Assembly: GCA_003258725.1 (NCBI GenBank)
Contig: QHMG01000021.1
Coordinates: 1-13,682, forward strand
Length of the DNA stretch: 13,682 nucleotides
Origin: Candidatus Melainabacteria bacterium
Lineage (GTDB): Bacteria > Cyanobacteriota > Vampirovibrionia > Gastranaerophilales > Gastranaerophilaceae
Reading direction: 5' to 3'
How positions within the stretch are numbered: position 1 is the first letter of the stretch; the number at the start of each line of letters is the position of its first letter. Below the pieces are notes generated by a model. The model had not been told where the DNA came from. It ran no database searches and was given only the letters and a program-made list of their open reading frames with translations. Below, piece after piece: positions 13,137-13,682 of the stretch. Both the position numbers and the translations under genes were made by a program.

Positions 13137-13472
13137 TTATCCACCAAAACACCAGAAGGTAGTTGAATCTTGAATACCGTCTTTTTCTAAATTCAAGAAA
13201 GCATCCATATCTTGTTCTAGCAATTCTATTTGAGTTGCAATATTATCATTTCTTGTATCATAAGCTGTTTGTTCAGCAACTAACGCTTGATAATCTGGAT
13301 CGTCTTTAATAACACTTTCTTCAACACCTGCTGCTTTTGCATCAGCTTCAAATGAGGAAATCTGTGCTGTAATTCTTTGTAATTTGTTAGCATTAAGAAC
13401 TTGTTCAAATGCTAACAAATTTTTCTCTTTGCGTGCCTGATCGTATTGTAATTTTGAAGTTACTGTTAACAT
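13137..13472 (-). CDS. Hypothetical 111-residue predicted coiled-coil protein
   Basis: The family is not recognised. The protein is polar and Gln/Glu/Ala/Leu-rich with no signal peptide or membrane segment. Residues about 8-45 and 65-95 (for example LQYDQARKEKNLLAFEQVLNANKLQRI and YDTRNDNIATQIELLEQDM) look like two amphipathic helices forming an antiparallel coiled coil, broken around VIKDDPDY. It ends in an odd aromatic/Cys tail, TTFWCFGG. AAGGAGT (13485-13479) lies six bases before the ATG. The upstream region matches a sigma-28-type promoter, which suggests, but does not prove, a link to flagella or another alternative-sigma regulon. Small secreted structural proteins or export chaperones are possible. 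Confidence 0.75.
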   Translation of the reverse strand: MLTVTSKLQYDQARKEKNLLAFEQVLNANKLQRITAQISSFEADAKAAGVEESVIKDDPDYQALVAEQTAYDTRNDNIATQIELLEQDMDAFLNLEKDGIQDSTTFWCFGG

Positions 13473-13508
13473 AGGTACACTCCTTAGTTATATCACCTTA
13501 CGCATGTA

Positions 13509-13536
13509 TTAACGGCACATTCAGCCTAAAACTTTA
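13509..13536 (-). promoter_or_regulatory. Sigma-28 (FliA/SigD)-like promoter
   Basis: On the minus strand, TAAAGTTT (13536-13529) is followed by 12 bases and GCCGTTAA (13516-13509). The E. coli FliA consensus is TAAAGTTT-N11-GCCGATAA, so there is an 8/8 match at -35, 7/8 at -10 and one extra spacer base. Measured as TAAA-N16-GCCG, the spacing is within the range recalled for B. subtilis SigD. The start would be near 13502, leaving a leader of about 30 bases that contains AAGGAGT. No good sigma-70 promoter is seen: TATAAC at 13492-13487 is too close to the RBS. Confidence 0.6.
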
Positions 13537-13543
13537 GAGTGTT

Positions 13544-13560
13544 GTTACAATTCGTTACAA
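13544..13560. promoter_or_regulatory. Tandem GTTACAA repeats at one helical turn
   Basis: GTTACAA occurs at 13544-13550 and 13554-13560, exactly ten bases apart, immediately upstream of the -35 box of the sigma-28-like promoter. Same-face direct repeats in this position are typical of activator sites. No regulator is assigned. Confidence 0.4.
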
Positions 13561-13576
13561 ATGCAAATTTCACAAT

Positions 13577-13599
13577 AAAAAAGCCACCTGACAGGTGGC
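13577..13599 (-). terminator. Terminator of a minus-strand transcript entering from the right
   Basis: On the minus strand, GCCACCT and AGGTGGC (13583-13589 with 13593-13599) form a 7-bp G/C-rich stem with a three-base loop, followed by six T (complement of A13577-13582). It lies upstream of the coiled-coil gene's promoter, so that gene is insulated from whatever lies to its right. Confidence 0.85.
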
Positions 13600-13601
13600 G
13601 C

Positions 13602-13682
13602 TTAAACTTTGCTGTTTAAAAATAATTGAGAGAGAGAGTATTTAAAATTTTGAGAGAGTATATAAAAATCTTGTTTAATTTC
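13602..13682 (-). CDS. Possible 3' end of a gene continuing beyond the window (partial)
   Basis: In the minus-strand frame starting at the window edge, 26 codons stay open and end at TAA (13604-13602), two bases before the terminator stem. This is the position expected for a gene's stop codon. The peptide contains two similar units, YILSQNF and YSLSQLF, encoded by the GAGAGAG-rich direct repeat. A second frame is also open for 21 codons, and the stretch is short and A/T-rich, so it could be untranslated sequence. Confidence 0.3.
   Translation of the reverse strand, partial: EIKQDFYILSQNFKYSLSQLFLNSKV

Noticed and set aside
13487..13492. Extended -10 (TG-A-TATAAC) as the promoter of the coiled-coil gene
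   Set aside because: Transcription would start at or inside the Shine-Dalgarno sequence, and no -35 box is at the right distance.

Overview
The window is AT-rich, about 13.7 kb long, densely coded and bacterial. The gene set suggests a non-photosynthetic relative of cyanobacteria (Candidatus Melainabacteria / Vampirovibrionia, possibly gut Gastranaerophilales). Three things point there: an isolated two-gene atpD-atpC (beta-epsilon) unit, an arrangement typical of cyanobacteria and plastids; a pseudopilin with the FTLAETLIVMGIIGVVAALTIP leader style common in that group; and an LL-diaminopimelate-type aminotransferase. This assignment is inference from recalled family features and was not tested by a search.

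Layout. Positions 1-12 hold the first codons of a minus-strand gene leaving the window, driven by a textbook sigma-70 promoter (45-73). Positions 74-450 contain no gene but do contain repeated TGTC-N-GACA palindromes and a hairpin next to a sequence resembling a tRNA-Ser tail. A minus-strand tRNA-Ser(UGA) with its own promoter and terminator follows (451-628), then atpC and atpD on the minus strand. Divergent from atpD is a uridine-kinase-family P-loop kinase. It converges, across a REP-like hairpin, on a pseudopilin gene preceded by a small gene encoding an EF-hand-like calcium-loop motif. Divergent from these, a previously hidden 54-codon ORF sits just upstream of a CHASE2-GGDEF diguanylate cyclase.

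A 21-bp bidirectional terminator separates the cyclase from a convergent dGTPase-like gene. Divergent from that is a plus-strand run: class I/II aminotransferase (dapL-like) overlapping an RlmD/TrmA-family rRNA m5U methyltransferase; rplI with its own promoter; then a CooC-like nickel-insertion-type ATPase with a TTG start whose stop codon overlaps the start of folD. A second bidirectional terminator separates folD from a convergent gene for a 111-residue predicted coiled-coil protein. Upstream of that gene is a close match to a sigma-28 (flagellar type) promoter. A minus-strand terminator and a possible gene 3' end close the window.

Most of the content is housekeeping: ATP synthesis, translation, nucleotide pools, one-carbon metabolism and amino-acid biosynthesis. 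The parts most worth a second look are the sigma-28-like promoter with tandem upstream repeats, the 54-residue ORF next to the cyclase, the CooC-like ATPase coupled to folD without visible CO dehydrogenase genes, and the repeat and hairpin region left of tRNA-Ser.
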